In this document: positions 1 to 4,661 of the stretch, piece after piece
How positions within the stretch are numbered: position 1 is the first letter of the stretch
Layout of the letters: every line of letters starts with the position of its first letter
Origin: JACPHD01 sp964431805
GTDB taxonomy: Bacteria > Patescibacteriota > Patescibacteriia > Patescibacteriales > GWC2-42-12
Length of the DNA: 7,288 nt
Direction of reading: 5' to 3'
Assembly: GCA_964431805.1 (NCBI GenBank)
Contig: CAYSKV010000020.1
Coordinates: 1 to 7,288 of the forward strand
The notes under the pieces: model-generated
What the model was told of the DNA's origin: nothing
Databases searched by the model: none
The model's input: only the letters and a program-made list of their open reading frames with translations
Position numbers and translations under genes: made by a program

Positions 1-1
1 G

Positions 2-136
2 CAAGGCGGAAAGTTTGAATTTTTAGCTGAATTTGAGTGGGCGCTTGCCTGCCGAAGGCAGGCGTATGCGACATGGCTCGGATTTTACGCCGAAGTTCGA
101 ATTGAATTCAAAAAAAGGTTTGAAACTATTTTATAA
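2..136 (+). CDS. C-terminal end of an unrecognised protein, running in from the left edge
   Basis: The frame starting at base 2 is open for 44 codons to TAA at 134-136, with no start inside the window. The peptide is plausible protein (…FLAEFEWAL…, then …YAEVRIEFKKRFETIL at the end) with mixed charged and aromatic residues. Its last 20 codons lie inside the 134-bp repeat at 74-207, so the same tail is encoded on the minus strand at 4519-4581. A 17-bp perfect hairpin at 47-63 lies in frame and encodes six residues, ACRRQA, resembling the way palindromic elements invade reading frames in other bacteria. Codon use (GCG, GCC, CGA, CAG) is richer in GC than the neighbouring genes. I do not recognise the family. 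It may be the end of a real gene or a repeat that happens to be open, because only the tail is visible. Confidence 0.4.
   Translation, partial: QGGKFEFLAEFEWALACRRQAYATWLGFYAEVRIEFKKRFETIL
47..63. repeat. GC-rich hairpin, possible palindromic element inside a reading frame
   Basis: GCCTGCC and GGCAGGC (7 bp each) flank a GAA loop in a perfect hairpin. In the frame of the truncated gene at 2-136 it occupies about six codons (GCC through GCG, 47-64) and does not break the frame. The GC content contrasts sharply with the flanking DNA. Short GC-rich palindromes of this sort are scattered through many AT-rich genomes. It lies outside the 134-bp repeat and has no partner in the second copy. Confidence 0.6.
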
Positions 137-207
137 AAAGCTTTTAAAAGCGCCCCCCAGCCTCCGCTTTTAAAAGCAAATTTCACCGCGGGCAAAGCCC
201 GGCTTTA
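74..207 (+). repeat. 134-bp inverted repeat, left copy
   Basis: Bases 74-207 are the exact reverse complement of 4448-4581 (position p pairs with 4655-p), with no mismatch found by direct reading. Homology stops sharply on both sides: 73 does not pair with 4582, nor 208 with 4447. The repeat contains the last 20 codons and stop of the reading frame ending at 136. It also holds two copies of the 12-bp palindrome GCTTTTAAAAGC (140-151 and 166-177), which can pair as a 13-bp stem around a C-rich loop, and a CGGGC-AAA-GCCCG hairpin (189-201). The perfect identity implies recent duplication, gene conversion or selection. No transposase is associated with it and no target duplication flanks the pair. 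Confidence 0.93.
140..201. other. Compound stem-loops inside the repeat
   Basis: A stem of 13 bp (140-152 with 165-177) is closed by the loop CCCCCCAGCCTC. It is followed by a 5-bp GC stem (189-193 with 197-201) with an AAA loop. Each arm of the first stem contains GCTTTTAAAAGC, itself a palindrome, so alternative foldings exist. Lying just past the stop at 136, it could act as a transcript end, but there is no clean run of T after either stem. The function is unknown. Confidence 0.6.
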
Positions 208-281
208 AAAAACTGCCAAAGAACCTGTAAAAAATATCGGCTCGAACTTTATTTTAAGCCAAAAGCAAACTTTTATTTTTT

Positions 282-310
282 TTGGAATTAAAATAACACA
301 TTTATATATT
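282..310 (+). promoter_or_regulatory. Predicted sigma-70-type promoter for the HTH/protease group
   Basis: TTGGAA (282-287) and TATATT (305-310) are separated by 17 bp, close to the bacterial housekeeping consensus. The predicted start of transcription falls near 317, at the edge of the palindrome at 316-336. A regulator bound there would block initiation. It would give a leader of about 45 nt before the start at 364. This is a prediction from sequence only; other AT-rich hexamers nearby could serve instead. Confidence 0.45.
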
Positions 311-315
311 ACCAC

Positions 316-336
316 AATATCTAAATTTTAGATATT
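316..336. promoter_or_regulatory. Operator-like palindrome upstream of the HTH gene
   Basis: Two perfect 10-bp arms, AATATCTAAA and TTTAGATATT, flank a single T. The half-site TAGATAT appears again at 344-350, so a second weaker site may lie between the palindrome and the start codon. A symmetrical site overlapping the predicted transcription start and immediately preceding an Xre/Cro-type gene is the usual arrangement for autorepression. Binding by the 364-585 product is inferred. No equally long palindrome lies before the other HTH gene. Confidence 0.5.
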
Positions 337-363
337 GATTTTATAGATATATCATGGTAGTAT

Positions 364-585
364 ATGAGTAAAACAATTTGGACAAAAGAATACGCTAAAT
401 TTATTAAGAAATTAAAGCAAGCCCGGCTTAAAGCCGGTTTACGGCAGATTGAAGTGGCTAAAAAGTTAAAACGGCCTCAATCTTATATTTCCCGGGTTGA
501 ATCCGGCGGCTATCGTCTTGATATTGTTGAAGTTAAAAGATTCGCAAAAGTTTATGGTAAGGATATGAATGAGTTAATTGATTAG
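364..585 (+). CDS. Xre/Cro-type helix-turn-helix transcriptional regulator
   Basis: This 73-residue protein is essentially a single HTH_3/Xre domain (about residues 12-72). The helix-turn-helix is visible as QIEVAKKL, a turn, then the recognition helix RPQSYISRVESG, followed by the family's usual RLDIVEVKRFAKVYGK helix. It should bind DNA as a dimer and lacks any sensor or catalytic domain. No Shine-Dalgarno precedes the ATG. An ATG at 354 is out of frame, so 364 is the sensible start. A perfect palindrome and promoter lie just upstream, pointing to autoregulation. The protease gene begins 21 bp after its stop, so it may control that gene too. A short hairpin (CCGGC-TTAAA-GCCGG, 423-437) lies within the coding sequence. 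The family is clear; the target is inferred. Confidence 0.9.
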   Translation: MSKTIWTKEYAKFIKKLKQARLKAGLRQIEVAKKLKRPQSYISRVESGGYRLDIVEVKRFAKVYGKDMNELID

Positions 586-590
586 TATTA

Positions 591-596
591 TATAAT
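591..596 (+). promoter_or_regulatory. Possible internal -10 box before the protease gene
   Basis: TATAAT sits 10 bp before the ATG at 607, in the 21-bp gap after the HTH gene. With no -35 match at 17 bp upstream it is weak. If used, it would give an almost leaderless protease mRNA. In such AT-rich DNA the hexamer could easily occur by chance. Confidence 0.2.
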
Positions 597-606
597 TTTA
601 AAATTT

Positions 607-2286
607 ATGAGAAAATATTTTACAATTTTTTTAATTTTTATTTTTGCGTTAGGATTAGTTCCTGTCAATTTTTCTCAAGCTATTACCCAAAACCAAATTA
701 ATGCAGAGGTACAAATTGTATGCACGGATGGAGCTGATAAGTGGTTTAGTGGCTCGGGAACAATTATAGATCCAAAAGGAATAATTTTAACTAATAGACA
801 CGTTGTTGAAGGCGCTTATAAGAATATTTGTTTTATAGGATTTTTAGAATCTATAAACCAAGAGCCAAGTTTTGGATCAAAAGATAGCCCAAATTTAGCT
901 GAAGTAAAATATATTACGACAACTAACGATATGGATGCGGCGGTATTGTATTTAGATAATAAAAACAATAAAGTTTATCCGTATGTTAATATTTGGAATT
1001 CAAACTCAAGTAGTTTAATGTTCGGAGATAAAATTGAAGTCGTTGGATATCCAAGCATTGGCGGATCAACAATAACGTATACATCAGGTGATTTTAGTGG
1101 TTTTGGAAGTCAATCTGATGGAACTCAAAATTATATTAAAACAACCGCAGTTTTAGAGCACGGAAATTCTGGAGGTTCGGCTTATAATCAAAAGGGTGAA
1201 TTTGTCGGCATACCATCGATGGTTGTTACCGGCTCGTTGAATTCTATTAGTTTTGTTTTGTCTGTAAATAGTATAAAAAAATGGTTATCTAGTTTTTTGG
1301 GCAGCGATTATAAACAGGAAATTATAGAACAGAAACCTATAATAGAGCAACCAAAAGTTAATTTGCAAAATGATATAACTCCTCCAGAAATAAAGAATGC
1401 TCCGAGGGATGCGTTTTGGTATAAAGCTTTTGATGAGCAGGGTAATATAGTAAAAGGAGAATTAGCCGGTAATAATAATAGTATTTACGATCTTTACTCA
1501 AAAAATGATTTTAGAAAAATTCAAATAACCATGGGAACAGATAGATACCAATGGTCAATGTATGATATGGATAAAGAGAGTGGTATTTATAGTACTTATT
1601 ATATTGTTTCAAATAATTTAGCAGATATCAATAATAACATCGGCACAGAATATGTGATTAAATATTTACCACATCCAAATTATGAATATTTTCCAATTAA
1701 CGATTTTTTAGCTGAGTTAACTCCTGTAATAACTATTCCAAACGTGAAAGGCCAATATTATGTCGGAATTAGATTTAAAGACAAGGTTGGAAATATTTCT
1801 AATCCCTACATAATAACTTATATTTATGGGAAAGATTATGTCCAGCCAAAAGTAGAAAATACACCCAACGGGGATGATAATGCTAACCCCCAAATTAATA
1901 AGTATGATTCAATACTGTCAGCTAAACTAAAAGGAAAAATTTTGTTGCAGGTAGAATCTCATGGCGAAGCTTGGTATGTAAATCCTAAAGATGCAAAAAA
2001 ATATTATATGGCAGACGGTAATAAGGCTTATAATATAATGAGAAATTTTGGGGTCGGTATCACAAATAAAGATTTAGAAAAAGTTAAAACCAATAAGATA
2101 TTCGCTAAAAGTAATAGTGGGAAAATATTTTTGCAAGTAGAGGCTAAAGGAGAAGCTTATTACATAGATTTCAACGGTGCCGCTCATTATCTTAAGGATG
2201 GTACAGCCGCTTATGAAGTTATGAGAAGTTTGGGTTTAGGTATTACTAATAATGATTTAAACAAAATCCCCGCCGGTAATTTATAA
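607..2286 (+). CDS. Secreted trypsin-like serine protease (S1/HtrA-like) with two C-terminal surface repeats
   Basis: This 559-residue protein starts with a signal peptide (basic MRK, a hydrophobic run to about residue 20, likely cleavage after SQA near 25). Residues about 30-230 form a chymotrypsin-fold protease. The catalytic triad is visible: His65 in LTNRHVVEG, Asp110 in NDMDAAVLYL, and Ser188 in EHGNSGGSAY. Cys39 and Cys75 could form a disulfide. There is no PDZ domain, so it is not a standard DegP/HtrA. Residues about 258-405 look beta-rich and Ig-like (starting TPPEI, ending in KDKVGNISNPYIITYIYG). Two related 54-residue repeats follow (440-493 and 501-554), each with GKI-LQVE, GEA-Y and GIT-DL; I associate this repeat with CPR envelope proteins. 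It probably acts outside the cytoplasmic membrane. The gene lies between the HTH regulator and a membrane protein 8 bp downstream, a likely co-transcribed set. Its substrate is unknown. Confidence 0.88.
   Translation: MRKYFTIFLIFIFALGLVPVNFSQAITQNQINAEVQIVCTDGADKWFSGSGTIIDPKGIILTNRHVVEGAYKNICFIGFLESINQEPSFGSKDSPNLAEVKYITTTNDMDAAVLYLDNKNNKVYPYVNIWNSNSSSLMFGDKIEVVGYPSIGGSTITYTSGDFSGFGSQSDGTQNYIKTTAVLEHGNSGGSAYNQKGEFVGIPSMVVTGSLNSISFVLSVNSIKKWLSSFLGSDYKQEIIEQKPIIEQPKVNLQNDITPPEIKNAPRDAFWYKAFDEQGNIVKGELAGNNNSIYDLYSKNDFRKIQITMGTDRYQWSMYDMDKESGIYSTYYIVSNNLADINNNIGTEYVIKYLPHPNYEYFPINDFLAELTPVITIPNVKGQYYVGIRFKDKVGNISNPYIITYIYGKDYVQPKVENTPNGDDNANPQINKYDSILSAKLKGKILLQVESHGEAWYVNPKDAKKYYMADGNKAYNIMRNFGVGITNKDLEKVKTNKIFAKSNSGKIFLQVEAKGEAYYIDFNGAAHYLKDGTAAYEVMRSLGLGITNNDLNKIPAGNL
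1924..2268 (+). repeat. Two tandem 54-residue protein repeats in the protease C-terminus
   Basis: The repeats run from 1924-2085 and 2107-2268 (offset 61 residues). Conserved positions include GKI-LQVE, GEA-Y, YY or HYL, the AY--MR segment and GLGIT-NDL. The DNA has diverged clearly, so this is an old protein-level duplication. The repeat probably serves envelope or wall attachment, or substrate binding, by analogy with other multi-copy C-terminal modules. That role is inference. Confidence 0.8.
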
Positions 2287-2294
2287 AAAAAGAT

Positions 2295-2708
2295 ATGAAT
2301 AAATTATTGAAATTAGTAAACCCGACTATTATAAAAATGATTCCGCTAATATTATTATATCTTTGTTTTATAACCCTTTTTCTTAGTAGTTTAAATTATG
2401 AAGCTATTATTACTTTAACCGCATCTATTCCGTTAATAGTCTATATATTTAATAAAGATTCTAAAGTTGAATTTATTTTACGTTGGATTTTATATGCGTT
2501 TGTTATCGGATTAATAATATATGTGGCCAATCTATTTATAACGGATCATCGTTTTTTTTCTTTTATCAAAAGAAATGGCTACAATGAAAGCACTAGCGGT
2601 ATCCTAAAATGGAATCAATATTTTTATTATCATTTTCAGTACTTAGTTTATATTGGAATTACTTTTTTAGCTTTAAAAATAAAAAAAGTGACAAATAGAT
2701 TGACTTAA
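2295..2708 (+). CDS. Four-helix integral membrane protein of unknown function
   Basis: This 137-residue hydrophobic protein has four likely membrane segments: about residues 14-31, 36-53, 61-82 and 112-127. A polar loop (roughly 84-107) lies between the third and fourth, and the C-terminal end is basic (KIKKVTNRLT). It has no recognisable catalytic motif and I cannot assign a family. The start is 8 bp after the protease stop, preceded by only an A-rich AAAGA, so it is probably translated from the same mRNA. Its place next to a secreted protease invites the idea of a membrane partner, immunity protein or substrate, but nothing in the sequence proves this. Confidence 0.75.
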   Translation: MNKLLKLVNPTIIKMIPLILLYLCFITLFLSSLNYEAIITLTASIPLIVYIFNKDSKVEFILRWILYAFVIGLIIYVANLFITDHRFFSFIKRNGYNESTSGILKWNQYFYYHFQYLVYIGITFLALKIKKVTNRLT

Positions 2709-2733
2709 TAATTATTGGGCGTAAAATATTATT

Positions 2734-2752
2734 ACCCCGATAAAGGGTTTTT
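2734..2752 (+). terminator. Weak terminator-like hairpin after the membrane protein gene
   Basis: ACCC (2734-2737) can pair with GGGT (2745-2748) around a 7-nt loop, with a TTTTT run (2748-2752) directly after. The stem is only 4 bp, so termination would be partial at best. Its position 26 bp after the stop of the membrane-protein gene is right for an operon end. Confidence 0.3.
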
Positions 2753-2754
2753 AA

Positions 2755-2912
2755 ATAACTAATTCATAATTATTATGAAAAAGTTTAAAAAAATTCCATG
2801 GGGTAAGTTTTGATGAGTAATTATCAAGCTTGCCCTTTGGTTGGCCAGAGTGATAGCTAGTGATTTTATCTGAGATCATATCAATTGGTAAATATCCAAA
2901 TGGGCTAGAATG
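2755..2912. other. GC-enriched spacer: candidate small RNA, decayed gene or small minus-strand ORF
   Basis: Bases 2821-2920 are about 39% GC, well above the flanking spacer, in a stretch with no long reading frame. On the + strand CTTTGG and CCAGAG (2835-2850) form a 6-bp stem (one G-T pair) with a TTGG loop, and TTGG/CCAA (2885-2899) forms another. The stretch ends at the strong terminator at 2913, which would suit a small structured RNA. Alternatively, a + strand 12-codon frame (MKKFKKIPWGKF, from 2775) overlaps a further 14-codon frame, or a 42-codon minus-strand frame (2879 down to 2751) might be coding. No tRNA, tmRNA or other known RNA is recognisable. I cannot decide between these. Confidence 0.3.
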
Positions 2913-2937
2913 AAGCGGTTTTAAAACCGCTTTTTTC
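2913..2937 (+). terminator. Rho-independent terminator
   Basis: A perfect 20-bp palindrome with arms AAGCGGTTTT and AAAACCGCTT (2913-2932) is followed by a T run (2931-2936). This is a textbook intrinsic terminator reading rightward. It ends whatever transcript crosses the GC-enriched spacer and insulates the toxin-antitoxin promoter downstream. Confidence 0.85.
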
Positions 2938-2985
2938 TATTATTTAATAAAATTATATTTAATATTAGTTATAATTATAAAGGTC

Positions 2986-3015
2986 TTGACATTATTATAC
3001 CCAATAGGATATAAT
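2986..3015 (+). promoter_or_regulatory. Consensus sigma-70 promoter of the toxin-antitoxin operon
   Basis: TTGACA (2986-2991) and TATAAT (3010-3015) are both perfect consensus hexamers with an 18-bp spacer. The predicted start is near 3022, giving a leader of about 30 nt to the ATG at 3052. This is the best promoter in the window. Such a strong promoter on a toxin operon would be expected to need repression by the antitoxin, although I see no long palindrome over it. Confidence 0.8.
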
Positions 3016-3051
3016 GTGGATATGACTTAATTATCATTATAAAAATAAAAT

Positions 3052-3480
3052 ATGAAAGCCGTTTATTACCTTGATAGGCAGATCGGGTATTGTCCAGTAA
3101 AAAAATACCTTGAACAATACGCAATAAAAAGCAAAGATAAACAAAAACAAATAAACAAAAAAATAAATTTATTAAACATCATCGACAGTAAAATAAGGTA
3201 CGTAGTTAATAATAAAGGGATACCTACTGCGCCGATTTCATTTCCCCTAGATAAAATGTATGATTTTTTTGAAATTAAGCATAGAAAAAATCAAGACATA
3301 GTTATTAGAATTTTTTATTTTAGGCACGATGATAAAATTGTATTGCTAAATGCCATCGAGAAGCCATGTAATTATGACACTGAGAAAGTAAATAGAAAAA
3401 TAAGAAAACAATTAGAAATTACAAAAGAATTTCAAAATAGATTTAAAAATAATCCACAATCATATGAAGAATATAATTAA
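3052..3480 (+). CDS. RelE/HigB-like toxin (phage-derived Gp49-like family)
   Basis: This 142-residue basic protein has a C-terminal half (about 66-130) matching the RelE/HigB (Gp49-like) pattern. It has a strand YDFFEIKHRKN, then IVIRIFYFRHDDKIVLLNAIEKP, then a Lys/Arg-rich helix KVNRKIRKQLEITKEFQNRF. Members of this family usually cleave mRNA at the ribosome or act as its inhibitors. Arg86, Tyr89 and the C-terminal basic helix are the kind of residues used for RNA contact. The N-terminal 65 residues include a Lys-rich stretch (28-38), making it somewhat longer than the typical 90-120 residues. Toxin first, then an overlapping HTH gene, is the HigBA-type order. The gene is led by a consensus promoter and no Shine-Dalgarno. 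Activity is inferred from family and context. Confidence 0.82.
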   Translation: MKAVYYLDRQIGYCPVKKYLEQYAIKSKDKQKQINKKINLLNIIDSKIRYVVNNKGIPTAPISFPLDKMYDFFEIKHRKNQDIVIRIFYFRHDDKIVLLNAIEKPCNYDTEKVNRKIRKQLEITKEFQNRFKNNPQSYEEYN

Positions 3481-3883
3481 AAAAAACAAGAGAAGTGTAG
3501 ACGCAATAGCGGAAGTGAGAAAGTTAAAAAGATTTCAAGAATTATCAAAAGATGTTGATTTGAGATTAAGGTTGGCGGTCGAAATATATAAAGAACGTGA
3601 AAAATTAGGTTTAAGTCAACAAGATTTAGCTAAAAAAATAAATTCAACTCAAAAAGTTATTTCTAATTTGGAAAATGGAGATGTTAATGTTGGTATAGAT
3701 TTAATTAGTAGAGTCGCTAGGGCTTTGGGATTTGCTATCGAAAATTGGTCAAAAATACATAATTTTGCAATACCAGAATATAAAATATTAATTTTTGTTG
3801 ATGCAAATAATAGCGGTAATGAGTCATCGGTTCAATGCGGTCAGGTAAAAGATATTAATACAAGCATTTCTAATTCTATTTAA
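3464..3883 (+). CDS. HTH antitoxin partnering the RelE/HigB-like toxin
   Basis: This 139-residue protein has a clear Xre-type domain at about 38-92 (EREKLGLSQQDLAKKINSTQ, then KVISNLENGDVNVGIDLISRVARALGF). The N-terminal 37 residues are basic and helical, and could cover the toxin. A 45-residue tail (IPEYKILIFVDANN… then Ser/Asn-rich) follows the domain, which is longer than in typical HigA proteins. The start overlaps the toxin gene by 17 bp, implying coupled translation, and the ATG lacks a Shine-Dalgarno. Antitoxins of this class neutralise the toxin by direct contact and repress the shared promoter. The tail might serve in protein turnover or in contact with the third gene product, but this is speculative. 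Confidence 0.85.
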   Translation: MKNIIKKNKRSVDAIAEVRKLKRFQELSKDVDLRLRLAVEIYKEREKLGLSQQDLAKKINSTQKVISNLENGDVNVGIDLISRVARALGFAIENWSKIHNFAIPEYKILIFVDANNSGNESSVQCGQVKDINTSISNSI

Positions 3884-3896
3884 TAAATAAAATTAT

Positions 3897-4355
3897 ATGA
3901 AACATATTTGGACAGTACTTTGTCAAAAATCATCAATTGACAATGAAACAAATCTTTTAAGTCTTTTTAATTGTGTTGAAGAGCTGAGTTTAATAATTGA
4001 TAAAACCAAAGCCCCTAGGGGTAATTTAGTTATTCCTATAGAATTTCAGTTAGTGAGTTTTTGGACGGTTGAAAATTCAAACAAAGATAATACATTGGAG
4101 ATGAAAGGCGAATTAATAGATTCTAACGGAAAAATTCTCAATAAGTTTGAGAATAAATTTAATATTAAAAAAGGAATTTCACGATTTAGGAACAGAACAA
4201 ATTTTCAGGGTTTGCCGATTACTGAGGCTGGCAGATATATAATAAAAATGATGCAAAAAAATGAAGACAAAAAGGAGTTCGAAATAGTGACAGAGCTACC
4301 GCTAGATATTAAGATTTCTTATAAGTTGATGGATATCCCCGATAAAAAAGTTTAA
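3897..4355 (+). CDS. Small beta-rich protein, resembles the DUF6941 group; third gene of the toxin-antitoxin operon
   Basis: This 152-residue soluble protein has no signal peptide or membrane segment. The start MKHIWTVLCQKSSID, the following TNLLSLFNCVEEL, and the middle FQLVSFWTVEN… with GELIDSNGK are like proteins annotated as DUF6941, judged from memory of the pattern and not by a search. Alternating hydrophobic residues (LVIPIEFQLVSFW, then FEIVTELPLDIKISY) point to a beta-sandwich. It begins 13 bp after the antitoxin stop with no promoter between, so it is probably co-transcribed. No catalytic motif is visible. It could be a chaperone or sensor for the toxin pair, or unrelated cargo. The function is unknown. 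Confidence 0.72.
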   Translation: MKHIWTVLCQKSSIDNETNLLSLFNCVEELSLIIDKTKAPRGNLVIPIEFQLVSFWTVENSNKDNTLEMKGELIDSNGKILNKFENKFNIKKGISRFRNRTNFQGLPITEAGRYIIKMMQKNEDKKEFEIVTELPLDIKISYKLMDIPDKKV

Positions 4356-4390
4356 ATTAGACATGCTTAAAAAATAATTTGCCGCCAAAT

Positions 4391-4428
4391 CGCCCCGCAG
4401 GTGCGGGGCGGAGCGGGCGAACGCCCGC
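4391..4428. repeat. Two adjacent GC-rich hairpins
   Basis: CGCCCCGCA/TGCGGGGCG (4391-4410) is a perfect 9-bp stem with a GG loop. Next to it, GCGGGCG/CGCCCGC (4413-4428) is a perfect 7-bp stem with an AA loop. They sit 36 bp after the stop at 4355 and 20 bp before the inverted repeat. Neither is followed by a T run on the + strand, so they are not standard terminators. They resemble dispersed palindromic elements and may block transcription or exonucleases. Confidence 0.75.
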
Positions 4429-4447
4429 AGAAAAACTTGAAATCGCC

Positions 4448-4581
4448 TAAAGCCGGGCTTTGCCCGCGGTGAAATTTGCTTTTAAAAGCGGAGGCTGGGG
4501 GGCGCTTTTAAAAGCTTTTTATAAAATAGTTTCAAACCTTTTTTTGAATTCAATTCGAACTTCGGCGTAAAATCCGAGCCA
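4448..4581 (-). repeat. 134-bp inverted repeat, right copy
   Basis: This is the exact reverse complement of 74-207. It includes both GCTTTTAAAAGC palindromes and the GGGCTTTGCCC hairpin. It lies between the third toxin-antitoxin gene and a terminator starting at 4589, as though inserted just before that terminator. The outside flanks of the two copies (73 and leftward; 4582 and rightward) share no duplication. The two copies bracket 4.24 kb. Being inverted and perfect, they could support recombination that flips the intervening genes. Confidence 0.93.
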
Positions 4582-4584
4582 GTT
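4519..4584 (-). pseudogene. Truncated copy of the reading-frame tail found at 2-136
   Basis: On the minus strand the repeat encodes the same C-terminal tail (…YAEVRIEFKKRFETIL, stop at 4521-4519) as the left copy. Upstream, the frame meets TAG (4587-4585) after two codons. Only 22 codons survive, and no start codon is present. If the left frame is a real gene, this is a 3' fragment carried along when the repeat was duplicated; otherwise it is simply repeat sequence. Confidence 0.45.
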
Positions 4585-4588
4585 CTAG

Positions 4589-4614
4589 CCGTCTTATCAA
4601 AAAGACGGTTTTTT
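4589..4614 (+). terminator. Rho-independent terminator beyond the right repeat
   Basis: CCGTCTT (4589-4595) and AAGACGG (4602-4608) form a perfect 7-bp stem with a 6-nt loop, followed by TTTTTT (4609-4614). It starts 8 bp after the repeat ends and 233 bp after the nearest upstream stop codon at 4355. Transcripts from the toxin-antitoxin operon would have to run through the GC hairpins and the repeat to reach it. Confidence 0.85.
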
Positions 4615-4622
4615 GATATAAT
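4594..4622 (+). promoter_or_regulatory. Extended -10 promoter for the coiled-coil protein
   Basis: TGATATAAT (4614-4622) is an extended -10 element, with TTATCA (4594-4599) as a partial -35 match at 17 bp that overlaps the terminator loop. An 8-bp inverted repeat, TAATATAA/TTATATTA (4619-4639), covers the -10 and the likely start, and might be a control site. The leader to the ATG at 4662 would be about 33 nt. Confidence 0.55.
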
Positions 4623-4661
4623 ATAAAAAGATTATATTATTTATTATTTAAATATAAAGTT

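Noticed and set aside
607..2286. Naming the protease DegP/HtrA or DegS.
   Set aside because: No PDZ domain follows the protease domain, which is instead joined to an Ig-like region and two unrelated repeats; only the S1 fold and triad are supported.
2815..2912. A tRNA or other standard RNA gene in the GC-enriched spacer.
   Set aside because: No T-loop consensus (GGTTCGAATCC-like), acceptor pairing or CCA end could be found; it remains only a candidate structured RNA.
74..4581. The repeats as terminal inverted repeats of a standard DNA transposon.
   Set aside because: No transposase or recombinase lies between them, the flanks show no target duplication, and each copy carries the tail of a reading frame. 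The weaker cassette idea is kept as a finding.
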